From positions 1 through 64,000 of the forward strand of contig CAMCCX010000001.1 of NCBI GenBank assembly GCA_945873305.1: a stretch of 64,000 nt of DNA, given 5' to 3'. Every line of letters begins with the position of its first letter. The first letter of the stretch is position 1. The notes below the pieces were generated by a model that was given only the letters and a program-made list of their open reading frames with translations, made no database searches and had not been told where the DNA came from. Source of the stretch: Akkermansia muciniphila (GTDB lineage Bacteria > Verrucomicrobiota > Verrucomicrobiia > Verrucomicrobiales > Akkermansiaceae). This document shows positions 7,931-17,036 of the stretch, piece by piece. A program made the position numbers and the translations under genes.

Positions 7931-8556
7931 TGGCGTGGGCCGAATTCGTTGCCGCGGAGGCCTTGCATGGTTTCGTTCATCGCTTCCATCAGCGGGGCGA
8001 GATCGAGCTTGGTGTCGGCGCTGGACTTGTCGAAATAGGCGCGCATGCCTTGCTGGCTGATTTTTTCCAGCAGGTCCGCGCCGAGCTCGTCGGTGCGCGC
8101 CATTTCTTCCTGCGTGCGCCCGCTTTGGATTTCCTTCATCCCTTGCTCGACGAATTTCTTGCGCTGCTCGGGCTTCATCGCGTCGAGCGACTCCATGAAA
8201 CGGCTCATGGATTCGACGATGGTGAGCTCGATGAAGAGGCTCTTTTCACCGGGGGCGAGCTTGCGGAAGAAATTCTCACCAGCGCGGTTTTCGCGGTTTT
8301 TCTCACGCTCTTGGAAGTCGAGACGATTGACCAATCCCGCGATGTTGCGGAGTTCCTTTTCCCGGCGTGCGGCCTCGGAGCGATCCGGCGGCGACGCATG
8401 ATCGGACCAGTCGGCGAAGCGCGCGGCGGCGACCTCTCGGTCAAGCCGCTCCGCGGTGATTTTCTTGGATCCCGCATACGCGCGGACGCCCCAGACGCCC
8501 GCCCAGACGACCAGAAGAACCAGAACCGCTTTTAGAATAACATCCCGACGTGCCAT
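7927..8556 (-). CDS. membrane-anchored protein of unknown function
   Basis: 209 residues. One N-terminal membrane helix (about residues 7-25: ILKAVLVLLVVWAGVWGV) is followed by a highly charged, mostly helical domain rich in E, K and R, with no cysteine and no motif I recognise. It is the first gene of the operon that continues into the pseudopilin (4-base overlap) and probably the ABC ATPase. A role in pilus-like assembly or envelope function is a guess from position only. Confidence 0.75.
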   Translation of the reverse strand: MARRDVILKAVLVLLVVWAGVWGVRAYAGSKKITAERLDREVAAARFADWSDHASPPDRSEAARREKELRNIAGLVNRLDFQEREKNRENRAGENFFRKLAPGEKSLFIELTIVESMSRFMESLDAMKPEQRKKFVEQGMKEIQSGRTQEEMARTDELGADLLEKISQQGMRAYFDKSSADTKLDLAPLMEAMNETMQGLRGNEFGPRQ

Positions 8557-8635
8557 ATCTGCCGGATCCTAGGCCAAGACGGATTGCGCGCAAGGGGGCA
8601 ATGGAGCGCGTTCATTTTTGAACGCTGTTTGCCTT

Positions 8636-8675
8636 GGACATCCTGTCCGATGCAGATAGCCGCCAGGATGGCGGC
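8636..8675. repeat. two short palindromes downstream of the helicase gene
   Basis: GGACA and TGTCC pair around TCC at 8636-8648. GCCGCC and GGCGGC pair around AGGAT at 8659-8675. They lie a few bases past the helicase stop codon and could act as a terminator, but there is no T-run. They resemble dispersed palindromic repeats. Confidence 0.55.
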
Positions 8676-8679
8676 GCTC

Positions 8680-11223
8680 CTAAATCGGCGCGAGTGATTC
8701 GAGGTGGAGGACGGGAGTGCGGGCTTCGTTGGATTTCTCGGGATCGAGTGTGAGGTGGATCGCCCAGTCGTTGAGGTCGTCGGGGTCGATGAGGGTTTGG
8801 TGGATGGTGAGGCCGTCTTCGGAAAGGTGGGTGTGGCGGGCGTTGCGGGCTTCGGGATCGAGGCGGATCTGGTGGCGGGCGGCGTGGTAGATGTTGAGCT
8901 GTTGGAGGAGGCGCTCGTTGGACCAGAGCTTGCCGTCGGAGTCATGGGTGGCGATGAGGCTGAGGGCGGCTTCGGTGTCGTAGCGGGAGAGTGCGGTGAC
9001 GAGGGTGAGGACGTGGTTGCGGAGGTGGCGGGTGAAGGCGGTCTTGTCCTTGGAGTAGGGAATTTTCTTTTTGAATTTTTCGATTTCGGATTTCGGATCG
9101 GGCGTTTGCGGGGACGAGACGTCCCCGCCCCTTAGTGCTTGCCACTCGTCTAGCAGGCTGGAGTCGGTGTGGCGGACGATGAGTTCCAGGAAGGACTCGG
9201 CTTCGTGGAGGTGCTCGGTTTTGGCGTGATCGGGGACGGTTTGGGCGAGGACTTTGTAAACTTCGCCGAGGTGGCGAAGGAGGACGGCTTCGGCGCGCTC
9301 TAACTTATAGGTTTTAACATAGTCTTCGAAGGACTGGTAATTTTCGATCATTTCCCGGGCGACGGTCTTGGGTTTGACGTTTTCGCTGCCGAGGTAGGGG
9401 TGGCGGAGCTTGAAGGCGTTGAAGGTGGTGTAGATGAATTCGGCTCCGGGCTTGGGGTGTTCGACCTGGTCGAGCATTTCGATGCGGTCGTCGAATTCCA
9501 TACCCTCGTCCTTGAGGCGGGCCATGAGTTCGGACTTTAACAGATCGACCTGTTTGCGGAGGACGATGTCGGGGTTTTCCAAAATGGACTCGATGAGGGA
9601 GACGACGTTGAAGGCATAGTCTTCGGCTTCCTTGTCGAGCTGCGGGATGGCGTCGAGCAGGTAGAGGCTGAGGGCGTGATTGATGGAGAAGTCCTCGGGC
9701 AGCGAGACATCGACAGCGATTTTCTGCGGGCCGCTGCGTTTGGCGGGCGGGATGATGTGGAGGATTTTCGCGCCGATGAGGCCGCGGAAGAGTTTGAAGG
9801 CGTGTTTTTTGAGGAGCTTCTTTTTGGAGGGCGGCTCGTGGCTGTCGTCGATGATTTTTTTCAACGCGGCGCAGCCGTCCTCGGTGGTGCGGGAGAGGAC
9901 GTTGAGGAGGGTGTGGTGGTGGACGGAGAAGCTGGAAACGAGCGGCTCGGGCGGGGCGGTCTGGAGTTTGGCGAAGGTTTGTTCGTCCCAATGGACGTAG
10001 CCTTTTTCCGGCGGTTTGCGTTTTTCAAAGGACTTCTTTTTGTTAGCGGTGGCCTTGGCGGCGAGGCGGAGGTTCTCGATGATGTGCTCGGGGGCCTGGG
10101 CGACGACGTAGCCGGTGGTGTCGAATCCGCGGCGGCCGGCGCGACCGACGATCTGGCGGAAATCGCGGACTGCTAGAATCTTGGTGCCACGGCCGTCGTA
10201 TTTGCAGAGGCCTGTTAACATCACGGTGCGGATGGGGACGTTGACGCCGACGCCGAGGGTGTCGGTGCCGCAGACGACCTTGAGCAGGCCGCGGGCGGTG
10301 AGTTTTTCCACTAACAACCGGTATTTCGGCAGCAGGCCGGCGTGGTGGATGCCGACGCCGTGACGGAGGATTTTCGAAAGTTCGCGACCGTAGGGGGAGC
10401 GGAAATCGGCGTCGTCGAGGGCGCGGGCGATGGCGTGTTTTTCCTCCTTGGTGCAGAAGTTGGTGGAGAGCAGGTCGCGGGCGGTGTCGGCGCAGGCGTT
10501 CTGGGTGAAGTGGACGAGATAAACGGGCGAGCGGCCTTGTTCGTTGAGTTCTGCGACTTTTTCCTGGAGCTGGGTGGTGGAGTATTCGAACTCAAGCGGG
10601 ACCGGGCGTTGGTCGGACTGGACGAGGGTGGTGGGTGCGCCTGTCAGGTCGGTGAGTTGTTTGGAAAAAAACGACGAGTCGCCGAGGGTGGCGGACATGA
10701 GGAGGAAGCGGGCGCGAGGCAATGTTAGCAGCGGGATTTGCCAGGCGGCGCCGCGCGAGTGGTCGGAGTAGTAGTGGAACTCGTCCATGATGACGTCGTC
10801 CACTGGGGCGTGCGCGCCGTCGCGGAGGGCGATGTTGGCGAGGATTTCCGCGGTGCAGCAGATGACCGGCGCGTCACGGTTGACGGTGGCATCACCGGTG
10901 ATCATTCCGACGTTTTCCGGGCCGAGCACATGGCAGAGCGAGAGGAATTTCTCGTTGGCGAGCGCCTTGATCGGGACGGTGTAGTAGGAGCGGCGGCCTT
11001 GGCAGAGAGATTTAAACTGGAGCGCGAGCGCGACGAGCGATTTCCCGGAGCCGGTGGGCGTGTTGAGAATAACATTGTTGCCGGCGAAGAGTTCGAGAAT
11101 GGCTTCTTCCTGGTGGTCGTAGGGCTCGGTGTCGGTGGCCGCGAGGTATTCGAGAAAAACGTTGAGGATGCCGTCCGGGGTGGGTTTTTCGGGGAGATTC
11201 TTGCGGCTGAGCGGGGCGGACAT
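8680..11223 (-). CDS. Ski2-like DEAD/DEAH-box helicase
   Basis: 847 residues. The first RecA-like domain carries NTPTGSGKS (Walker A, near 53), [11 protein letters not shown] (DExH box) and LLMSATLGD. The second carries [28 protein letters not shown] and [15 protein letters not shown] (motif VI). This order, with HHAGLLP and GRAGRRG, marks the Ski2/superkiller RNA-helicase-like group. The C-terminal 400 residues are helical and not assigned. ATG at 11223 was chosen because the truncated second copy starts with the same [13 protein letters not shown] palindromic element lies in frame near residue 705. Its N-terminal 265 codons are duplicated at 17037-17837. Confidence 0.9.
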   Translation of the reverse strand: MSAPLSRKNLPEKPTPDGILNVFLEYLAATDTEPYDHQEEAILELFAGNNVILNTPTGSGKSLVALALQFKSLCQGRRSYYTVPIKALANEKFLSLCHVLGPENVGMITGDATVNRDAPVICCTAEILANIALRDGAHAPVDDVIMDEFHYYSDHSRGAAWQIPLLTLPRARFLLMSATLGDSSFFSKQLTDLTGAPTTLVQSDQRPVPLEFEYSTTQLQEKVAELNEQGRSPVYLVHFTQNACADTARDLLSTNFCTKEEKHAIARALDDADFRSPYGRELSKILRHGVGIHHAGLLPKYRLLVEKLTARGLLKVVCGTDTLGVGVNVPIRTVMLTGLCKYDGRGTKILAVRDFRQIVGRAGRRGFDTTGYVVAQAPEHIIENLRLAAKATANKKKSFEKRKPPEKGYVHWDEQTFAKLQTAPPEPLVSSFSVHHHTLLNVLSRTTEDGCAALKKIIDDSHEPPSKKKLLKKHAFKLFRGLIGAKILHIIPPAKRSGPQKIAVDVSLPEDFSINHALSLYLLDAIPQLDKEAEDYAFNVVSLIESILENPDIVLRKQVDLLKSELMARLKDEGMEFDDRIEMLDQVEHPKPGAEFIYTTFNAFKLRHPYLGSENVKPKTVAREMIENYQSFEDYVKTYKLERAEAVLLRHLGEVYKVLAQTVPDHAKTEHLHEAESFLELIVRHTDSSLLDEWQALRGGDVSSPQTPDPKSEIEKFKKKIPYSKDKTAFTRHLRNHVLTLVTALSRYDTEAALSLIATHDSDGKLWSNERLLQQLNIYHAARHQIRLDPEARNARHTHLSEDGLTIHQTLIDPDDLNDWAIHLTLDPEKSNEARTPVLHLESLAPI
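9104..9135 (-). repeat. palindromic element inside the helicase coding region
   Basis: Arms GCGGGGACG and CGTCCCCGC around AGA, flanked by CAAAC and CTAAGGGG (minus-strand reading). In frame it encodes [11 protein letters not shown]. The same 32-base element, with paired arm changes, lies inside pheT at 26836-26867. A related pair bounds the intergenic element at 22690-22803. Confidence 0.85.
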
Positions 11224-11230
11224 GCGGGGA

Positions 11231-11268
11231 GGATTGAACACTGAACGCCCGACATTGAACATTGAAAT
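11231..11268. repeat. CATTGAACATTGAA-type dispersed repeat upstream of the helicase gene
   Basis: Tandem-like runs of TTGAACA/CATTGAACATTGAA. A diverged copy lies at 16277-16318, on the edge of the TA block that interrupts the second helicase copy. Both copies give similar translated wording (MFNxxRSxF) just before helicase sequence. Confidence 0.6.
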
Positions 11269-11389
11269 AAGAGGAAGAGTGGAGCGCAAAGAAGCGGGGG
11301 CAATGGATTTCTCCAGCGGACATTGATTTCAAAGGTGGCGGCAGCAAGCAAATCGACCATATGCTGGGAAATTACTATTATTGAGCCGA

Positions 11390-11929
11390 CTACTGGTTCG
11401 GCGGGTATTTCTGGAGCTTCCGTTGGAGCGACCTCCGGTGCAGTCCCAGCGCTTCCGCCGCTCGACTGATATTCCCGCCATGGTCGTGGAGGACCCGCTG
11501 GATGTGTTCCCATTCGAGACGTTCGAGCGATGGAGGCTGATAGTTTTCGCATTCCGGCGTGCTCGACCGGGAGCCATACAGGACGGCGAAAATCTGCTCG
11601 GCGTCGGCCGGTTTCGTCAGGTAATCGATGGCTCCGGCACGCACGGCTTCGATGGCGGTGGCGATGCTCCCGTAGCCAGTGAGGATCACCGCGCGGATGC
11701 CCGGATGTTCGTCGATCAGACGTTTCAGGCACTTCAGTCCGTCGCCGGGCATGCGCAGGTCGAGCACGGCGGCTTGTGGCGAGAAATCGCGGGCGACCCG
11801 GACGCCGGAGTCCGTGTCTCCCGCTGTCGCAGTTTCGTAGCCAGCTTCCCGGAACGAGCGGGCGAGTCGCTCCCGATAGATTGTATCGTCATCGACGATG
11901 AGGATGCGCTGGAAAGGTTGTGTGGTCAT
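11390..11929 (-). CDS. regA: RegA/PrrA/ActR-type response regulator
   Basis: 179 residues. The receiver domain (about 8-120) carries the acidic pocket DDD and the phospho-acceptor Asp57 in AAVLDLRMP, plus Thr and Lys switch residues (ILTGYGS, LTKPAD). A short linker leads to a C-terminal Fis-type helix-turn-helix (HDHGGNISRAAEALGLHRRSLQRKL) typical of RegA. It should be phosphorylated by the RegB-like kinase whose gene overlaps it by 4 bases upstream. Divergent transcription from a heme-c/CydA-like operon, plus a RegR-like box there, points to control of respiration. Confidence 0.9.
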   Translation of the reverse strand: MTTQPFQRILIVDDDTIYRERLARSFREAGYETATAGDTDSGVRVARDFSPQAAVLDLRMPGDGLKCLKRLIDEHPGIRAVILTGYGSIATAIEAVRAGAIDYLTKPADAEQIFAVLYGSRSSTPECENYQPPSLERLEWEHIQRVLHDHGGNISRAAEALGLHRRSLQRKLQKYPPNQ

Positions 11930-13182
11930 TCAAGGCCGGGTTTGACGGGCAGTGTGAGGGTGGCGCAGGTGCCTCCGCCGACGGATGGCAGCAGGGTGCA
12001 GGAACCGCCGAGGTGGCCGGTTAGCGTCTGGACGAGAAACAGCCCGAGCCCCATGCCGGACTGATCCTGTTTCGTAGTGAAAAACGGCTGGCCGATCCTG
12101 TTGCGGAGATGGGCGGGTATGCCCGGCCCGTGGTCGGTCACTCGGAAGACGATTTCGTCCGGCTCCTGGATGCGGATTTCGAGGGTGACCGGCTTTACAG
12201 AGGAATCGGCCTCGCAGGCATTTTCGATCAGCACGACGAGCGCTTGAAGGATGGCTCGCATGGATAGCAGCAGCGGAAATCCCTGGGTGCGGTCATCGAT
12301 CCTCACCCGCACGAACATGGCGGCGGAGAGGTGCTTCTCTAACTGCCCGCAGAGCATGGCGGCGGTGCATGGCTCCGGGGATTCGCCGGTCCGGCGAGTG
12401 GAGCGGCGATCAAGCCGGTCAAGAATCTGGCGGCATCGGTCCACCTCGCTGCGGATGAGGCGGGCATCTTCCTGCCAAGCCGGGGCCGCGCCTTGGCGCT
12501 GGAGCGAGCGTTCCAGGTCCTTGCTGGCAATGGCGATGGTGCCTAACGGCGAGCCGAGTTCGTGGGCGACTCCGGCCGCGAGAGTCGCCAATGCTTGGAA
12601 TCGGCTGGCTGCGGTGACCTGGCGCTCCGCCTCGGCGAGTGCCATTTCCCGCTCGCGGAGCTGCCGGTTCATACGGTGGACGAAGAATGCGAGGCAGGAG
12701 GCGATAAGCAACAGCGAGACTCCCCAGCCAGTCAGGAAAACGGAATAGGTCAGCCTGCCGTCATTCACAACCCAGGGTGGCCCCTTGAACGGAATGTGGA
12801 AATACCAGAGAACCATCACTTCCACCGTGGCCAGTCCCAGCAACGCACAAAGCGATTTCCCGGACAAAGTCATGGCCGCCAGCGCAACAAGTAACAGATA
12901 GAATCCGGCAAAGGGATTGTGCACGCCTCCGGAGAAGTAGAGCATCATTGTGAGTATCAACGTGTCGCCGAAGATCAGCGCATTCATCATAGCCCGGCAT
13001 TTTTCACTGTTGCCATCGAGGCAGTCGTGCAGCAGGTGGTTGGAAAACACCGTGGCCATCAGCCCGGAGATCAGCGCCCACCATGGGAGTTCCAACCGGA
13101 AAATGAACGCCGCCACCACCAAGGCGATCATTTGCCCGATGGCCGCCACCCACCGCAGGCGCAAGGTCCAGCGGAGCAGCAA
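11926..13182 (-). CDS. regB: RegB/PrrB-type redox-sensing histidine kinase
   Basis: 418 residues. About five to six membrane helices fill residues 10-170. They include SGGVHNPFAGF (residues 84-94), the GGxxNPF motif by which RegB senses quinone. The H-box is AAGVAHELGSPL with His207. EVDRCRQIL has Cys250 at the place of the redox-active cysteine of Rhodobacter RegB. The ATPase domain ends with DHGPGIP and GMGLGLFL. Start is a TTG at 13182 because no ATG precedes the first helix. It overlaps regA by 4 bases. Divergent from the cytochrome operon across 190 bases. Confidence 0.9.
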   Translation of the reverse strand: MLLRWTLRLRWVAAIGQMIALVVAAFIFRLELPWWALISGLMATVFSNHLLHDCLDGNSEKCRAMMNALIFGDTLILTMMLYFSGGVHNPFAGFYLLLVALAAMTLSGKSLCALLGLATVEVMVLWYFHIPFKGPPWVVNDGRLTYSVFLTGWGVSLLLIASCLAFFVHRMNRQLREREMALAEAERQVTAASRFQALATLAAGVAHELGSPLGTIAIASKDLERSLQRQGAAPAWQEDARLIRSEVDRCRQILDRLDRRSTRRTGESPEPCTAAMLCGQLEKHLSAAMFVRVRIDDRTQGFPLLLSMRAILQALVVLIENACEADSSVKPVTLEIRIQEPDEIVFRVTDHGPGIPAHLRNRIGQPFFTTKQDQSGMGLGLFLVQTLTGHLGGSCTLLPSVGGGTCATLTLPVKPGLE

Positions 13183-13322
13183 CGACGCGGCGGGAAGTGG
13201 TGATTTGTGGGTGATGGGCGGAGTCTAAGCGGACCGGGCGGGCGCAGTCGCGCCAGAAACTGCGGAAGTCGCTGCGGTGTATTGTCGCAGAGGGAACGCA
13301 GCCACAGACATTTGCGCCTGCT

Positions 13323-13337
13323 GCGACATTCCGCCAC
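13323..13337 (+). promoter_or_regulatory. candidate RegA/RegR-type binding site
   Basis: GCGACATTCCGCCAC matches all but one fixed position of the RegR box as I recall it for Bradyrhizobium (GNGRCRTTNNGNCGC). It sits 36 bases before the cytochrome-operon start, in the regB-cytochrome intergenic region. An 8-base inverted repeat (TGTCGCAG near 13280, CTGCGACA at 13321-13328) overlaps it. The match was made by eye. Confidence 0.5.
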
Positions 13338-13372
13338 ATTTACGGATGGAAAATCGCGCGTAAAAGCGGCGC

Positions 13373-14782
13373 ATGGATTTCCCACCCTACTATCTCGACC
13401 ACATCGCGGGCGGCCGTCTGATCATCGGCCTGATCGCCTGCCTTCATGTGCTCATCAACCACCCGCTGGCCGTGGGTGCCTATCCGCTCCTGACCTTCAT
13501 GGAATGGTGGGCGCACAAGCACAACCGCCCGGACATCGACCGGCTCGCCTACCGCATCACCTTCGTCGTGTTCCTCGTCACGACCACGGTCGGCGCTCTA
13601 ACCGGCGTGGGCATCTGGCTCTCTACCTCGCTCTTCGCGCCCTTCGGGATCGGCAGCCTGCTGCGGGTGTTCTTCTTCGGCTGGTTCGCGGAGTGGTTGG
13701 TTTTCATTTCTGAAGTGGTGCTCATCATGTGGTGGTTCTTGAGTTGGAAAAAAGCGGACACGCCTGAGAAAAAGAAAAAGCACATCAAGATTGGCCTGGC
13801 CCTGAGCATCATGTCTTGGCTGACGATGGCGCTGATCGTCGCTGTGTTGGGTTTCATGATGAACACTGGGGACTGGAGCCAGAGCCGGGCGTTTCTCGAT
13901 GCGATGACGGCCCCGCTCTACATTCCGCAGCTTGGATTCCGCACGGCCTTTGCCTTCATGACGGGAGCGGTATTCCTGTGGTTCTGCACGTATTTCTTCA
14001 CGAAAAAAGACGCCGCCGCGAGGGCGTGGATGGTCGAGCGCCTGTCGCATGTCGTGCTCACGTCCTTGATCGCTCTCTTTTTCTTCGGCGTCTGGTATTG
14101 GTTCCGCATTCCCGAAGCCATGCGGGCGAACCAGTCCGTCGCACTGCTCTCGATGAGCTTCGTGCAGTGGCAGGACAAGTTCGCGATGCTGTTGGGGTGT
14201 ACGAACGGGGTGTTCCTGCTCATCGCCATCGGCGGCCTGACGGTGCCACGGCTGATTCCACGCTGGGCGCTGCTGATACCCACGTTCATGGGAATCTGGC
14301 TGTTAGGGCACTTCGAGCGGGCGCGGGAGTTCATGCGCAAGCCGTGGGTGATCGCGGAATATCTTTACTCGAACGGAATCCGCAAGGACGAGCTCCGTTT
14401 CCTGCAAAGCGAAGGGATGCTCAAGCACGCCACCTATGTGAAACACCACACGGTAACACCCGAGAACCGCGTAGAGGCGGGCGAGGACGTGTTCATGATT
14501 TCCTGTTCGCGCTGCCACAGCACCACCGGTCTCAATGGTGTGCTGGAAAAATTCACTCTTATGTATGGCCCTGGCGAATGGAGCGAGGGCGGTATGGTTG
14601 CGTTCCTCGGCACCATGCACAAGACCAGCACCTTCATGCCGCCATTCCCCGGCAACCGGGCGGAAAAGGAAGCGCTCGTCGCCTACATCCTTGATCTCCG
14701 CAAGACCCGCGAACCGCTAACCGGCGCGCAATCCGACGGCATCCGCCTCCCCGATCTCACCCCGGCTTCCATCAAACCATGA
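13373..14782 (+). CDS. CydA-like membrane subunit with C-terminal heme-c domain (first of pair)
   Basis: 469 residues with about nine membrane helices. In helix 1, His25 in ACLHVLINHPLAVGA lines up with the heme-ligand His19 of cytochrome bd subunit I (YHFLFVPLTLG). The C-terminal part is soluble and has CSRCH (Cys381-His385) with a downstream STFMPPFP methionine, a class-I-like cytochrome c fold. This resembles bd-superfamily members with fused heme c, not classic CydA: I do not see the classic Q-loop. It probably takes electrons from quinol or a c-type donor at the membrane. It overlaps the next gene by ATGA and diverges from regBA. Confidence 0.8.
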   Translation: MDFPPYYLDHIAGGRLIIGLIACLHVLINHPLAVGAYPLLTFMEWWAHKHNRPDIDRLAYRITFVVFLVTTTVGALTGVGIWLSTSLFAPFGIGSLLRVFFFGWFAEWLVFISEVVLIMWWFLSWKKADTPEKKKKHIKIGLALSIMSWLTMALIVAVLGFMMNTGDWSQSRAFLDAMTAPLYIPQLGFRTAFAFMTGAVFLWFCTYFFTKKDAAARAWMVERLSHVVLTSLIALFFFGVWYWFRIPEAMRANQSVALLSMSFVQWQDKFAMLLGCTNGVFLLIAIGGLTVPRLIPRWALLIPTFMGIWLLGHFERAREFMRKPWVIAEYLYSNGIRKDELRFLQSEGMLKHATYVKHHTVTPENRVEAGEDVFMISCSRCHSTTGLNGVLEKFTLMYGPGEWSEGGMVAFLGTMHKTSTFMPPFPGNRAEKEALVAYILDLRKTREPLTGAQSDGIRLPDLTPASIKP

Positions 14783-16098
14783 ACGCTTTCCTCTTTCTCT
14801 CCACGACTCCAGTTCCCCGTGATCTCGCTCTGCCGCTGCCACTGCCGGAGGGCTTGCTGAAGGCGCTGCTGGTCCTGTTTTTCCTGATCCACATCCTGTT
14901 CGTGAATCTAACGGTCGGCGGCTCGCTGCTGGTGGCCATCCTCGAGTATCTTGGCTTCAAAAACAAAAAATACGATGCCCTCGCCCTTGAAGTGGCGAAA
15001 ACTGTCACCGTCAACAAGAGCCTCGCCGTCGTCATGGGCATCGGTCCGCTGCTCTGCATCAACCTCGTCTACACCGTGCAATGGTATGGCGCGAATGCCC
15101 TCACCGGGCACGCTTGGCTCATCATCATTCCGCTGATCACCGCCGCGTTTTTGTTAGCCTATCTGCACAAATACACTTGGCATCGTTGGGAAACCGGGAC
15201 CGCGAAGAAATTCCACTGGGCCATCGTGCTTACGTCCACACTGCTGTTCCTGTGCATCCCTTTCGTCTTCCTTGCAAACGTCAACCTCATGCTGTTTCCC
15301 AGCGAGTGGGAGAAGGTGAAGGGCTTTTTCTCCTCGTTGAAAATAGGCAACGTCTTCCCGCGCTACCTGCATTTCCTGCTGGCCTCCATTGCTCTAACGG
15401 GTCTAGCCGGTGCCGGTTGGTTCTGGCGGATAATCGTCGTCGATCACCTCGACAACGGAATGTCCCGCGAGGAACTGCGGCGGCTTTTCTACCGAATCGC
15501 CGCGTGGGCGACCGGACTGCAATTCATCGCCGGTCCGATCCTATTATTCACCCTTCCCGGCGTGGGCATCACCCCATTGCTCTACAAAATCATCCTGCCA
15601 TCCGCTGCGCTTGGCTTAGTGCTTTTCATTTTCCTATTGAAAAAATCAAAAGGCCCAGAGGAAAGCCTCCGACATGGCTATGTGAGACTATGCGTATTCT
15701 TCTCCATAGTCGTCCTCGGCATGGGCAGCGGCCGCCACGCCTATCGAGAGGCCTCTCTTTCCAGCCATCAAAAGCAGGTCCGCGAGCGCAGCACCCATTA
15801 CGCATCTTCACTCGCCGCATGGAACCAAGCGAACCCGCCATCAGACGAAGCCGAAGAAACACCCGAACAACTTTTCGCCACCTGCGCAGCTTGCCACGCG
15901 CCTGACAGCAAACTCGTCGGCCCTTCACTTCGTGAAATCGCCACGATCTACGCGGGCAATCCCGACGGGATCGTGACCTGGGCGACTGCCCCCGGCAAGA
16001 AACGCCCGGACTTTCCGCCCATGCCACCATTTGCCCACCTAGGGCCGGACAAACTACGGGTGATTTCGGAATACATTCTCGCTACCGCGCCGAAGTGA
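14779..16098 (+). CDS. CydA-like membrane subunit with C-terminal heme-c domain (second of pair)
   Basis: 439 residues with about eight membrane helices. Helix 1 has LIHILFVNLTVGGS, with His38 in the position of CydA His19. After the last helix (about residue 310) comes a soluble domain with TCAACH (Cys369-His373), followed by VGPSLREIA and FPPMPPF, the usual cytochrome c ligand-Met region. It is therefore built like its upstream partner, and the two probably form a heterodimer in the cytoplasmic membrane with both heme-c domains outside. Translation is coupled by an ATGA overlap. The 3' side faces the interrupted helicase copy. Confidence 0.8.
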   Translation: MNAFLFLSTTPVPRDLALPLPLPEGLLKALLVLFFLIHILFVNLTVGGSLLVAILEYLGFKNKKYDALALEVAKTVTVNKSLAVVMGIGPLLCINLVYTVQWYGANALTGHAWLIIIPLITAAFLLAYLHKYTWHRWETGTAKKFHWAIVLTSTLLFLCIPFVFLANVNLMLFPSEWEKVKGFFSSLKIGNVFPRYLHFLLASIALTGLAGAGWFWRIIVVDHLDNGMSREELRRLFYRIAAWATGLQFIAGPILLFTLPGVGITPLLYKIILPSAALGLVLFIFLLKKSKGPEESLRHGYVRLCVFFSIVVLGMGSGRHAYREASLSSHQKQVRERSTHYASSLAAWNQANPPSDEAEETPEQLFATCAACHAPDSKLVGPSLREIATIYAGNPDGIVTWATAPGKKRPDFPPMPPFAHLGPDKLRVISEYILATAPK

Positions 16099-16119
16099 TT
16101 TCAAAGCAATTGCCTTAGA

Positions 16120-16272
16120 CCGTTAGCATGATGGTGTGGATCGGGACGCCGACGCCAAGGGTGTCGGTGCCGCAGACAACTTTGAGTAAGCCGCGGGCGG
16201 TGAGCTTTTCGACTAACAAGCGGTATTTTGGCAGCAGCCCGGCGTGGTGGATGCCGACGCCGTGGCGGAGGA
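16120..16272 (-). pseudogene. helicase gene remnant, internal fragment (second copy)
   Basis: This matches codons for [17 protein letters not shown] through TDTLGVGV and IMLT of the full helicase, with a 6-base in-frame deletion. Homology starts at about 16272, the edge of the TA block, and stops near 16120. The remaining 470 or so C-terminal residues are absent. It has no start of its own. Confidence 0.85.
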
Positions 16273-16336
16273 GGATGGGAACATCGAACATTGAGCGCTC
16301 ATCATTGAACATCGAAGTGAAGAGAACCTGAGAGTT

Positions 16337-16756
16337 TCAATCCAGCCAGTTCTCAAACCGCAGGCCGGGGACTTGGACGAAGTCCACGGTGTTGCGGGTG
16401 AGGAGCGTGGCGTCGTGGGCCAAGGCGATGCAGGCGATTCGCAAATCCATAGTGCCGATGCGGATGCCTTGGCTGCGGAGGCGAGTGAAGGCGGCGGTGG
16501 ATTCGGCATCCAGGGAGAGAACCACCCAACGGGCGAAGAAGTTCACGCGCTCAATGAGCTTTTGGTAGGCGAGGATGCGTTCGTCCGGATCAAGGGTGCG
16601 GTTGGTGCGGGCCAGCACGCCGCGAAGTTCTTCTTCCAGCGTGATGACAGTAGTGAATACCTGTGCCCCGGATTGCAGCAGGCGACCCCGGAGTCGGTCG
16701 CCAAGTGGAGTGGGATAGGCCAGTTCCTTGAGGTGATTGGTATCGAGCAGGAACAT
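16337..16756 (-). CDS. vapC: PIN-domain ribonuclease toxin (VapC type)
   Basis: 139 residues. The PIN active-site acids are visible: Asp5 in FLLDTN, Glu in TLEEELRGV (41-43), Asp104 in GTMDLRIACIAL and Asp125 in TVDFVQVPGL. The last stretch is the standard end of VapC proteins. Such toxins cut specific tRNAs or rRNA with Mg2+. It lies 7 bases after its antitoxin. The pair occupies the gap in a broken second helicase copy, so it probably arrived by insertion or recombination. Confidence 0.9.
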   Translation of the reverse strand: MFLLDTNHLKELAYPTPLGDRLRGRLLQSGAQVFTTVITLEEELRGVLARTNRTLDPDERILAYQKLIERVNFFARWVVLSLDAESTAAFTRLRSQGIRIGTMDLRIACIALAHDATLLTRNTVDFVQVPGLRFENWLD

Positions 16757-16763
16757 GGGCGAG

Positions 16764-16976
16764 TCAGTCCTTCACGCTCTGCCGCCACGCTTCGCCGAGT
16801 TGGTCCGCTTCGCGTGAGATGGCGTCGTCTTGCCAGGTGCCGACGGTTTTGAGCCAGTCGTTTTCAGCAGGTTGGGAAGCTGCCGGGTGCGAGCGGAGAA
16901 TGTCAGCCATTTGCTGTTCCAGCGTGGCGACTCGCTTTTCGATGGGCAATTCCTGAGTTGGAGTGGCTGTATCCAT
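16764..16976 (-). CDS. antitoxin partner of the VapC-type toxin
   Basis: 70 residues with a coiled, acidic layout: an N-terminal ELPIEKRVATLEQQMADIL helix and a C-terminal NDWLKTVGTWQDDAISREAD segment. The latter is the wording commonly seen in small antitoxins placed before PIN toxins. No obvious DNA-binding fold is seen, so self-regulation may be weak or rely on another domain. Identity rests partly on position. Confidence 0.7.
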   Translation of the reverse strand: MDTATPTQELPIEKRVATLEQQMADILRSHPAASQPAENDWLKTVGTWQDDAISREADQLGEAWRQSVKD

Positions 16977-17036
16977 GGGGTGAGGTTAGCACACCAGCTC
17001 GAGAGATGAAGTCGATTTTTCAAGGGATCGATAAAC

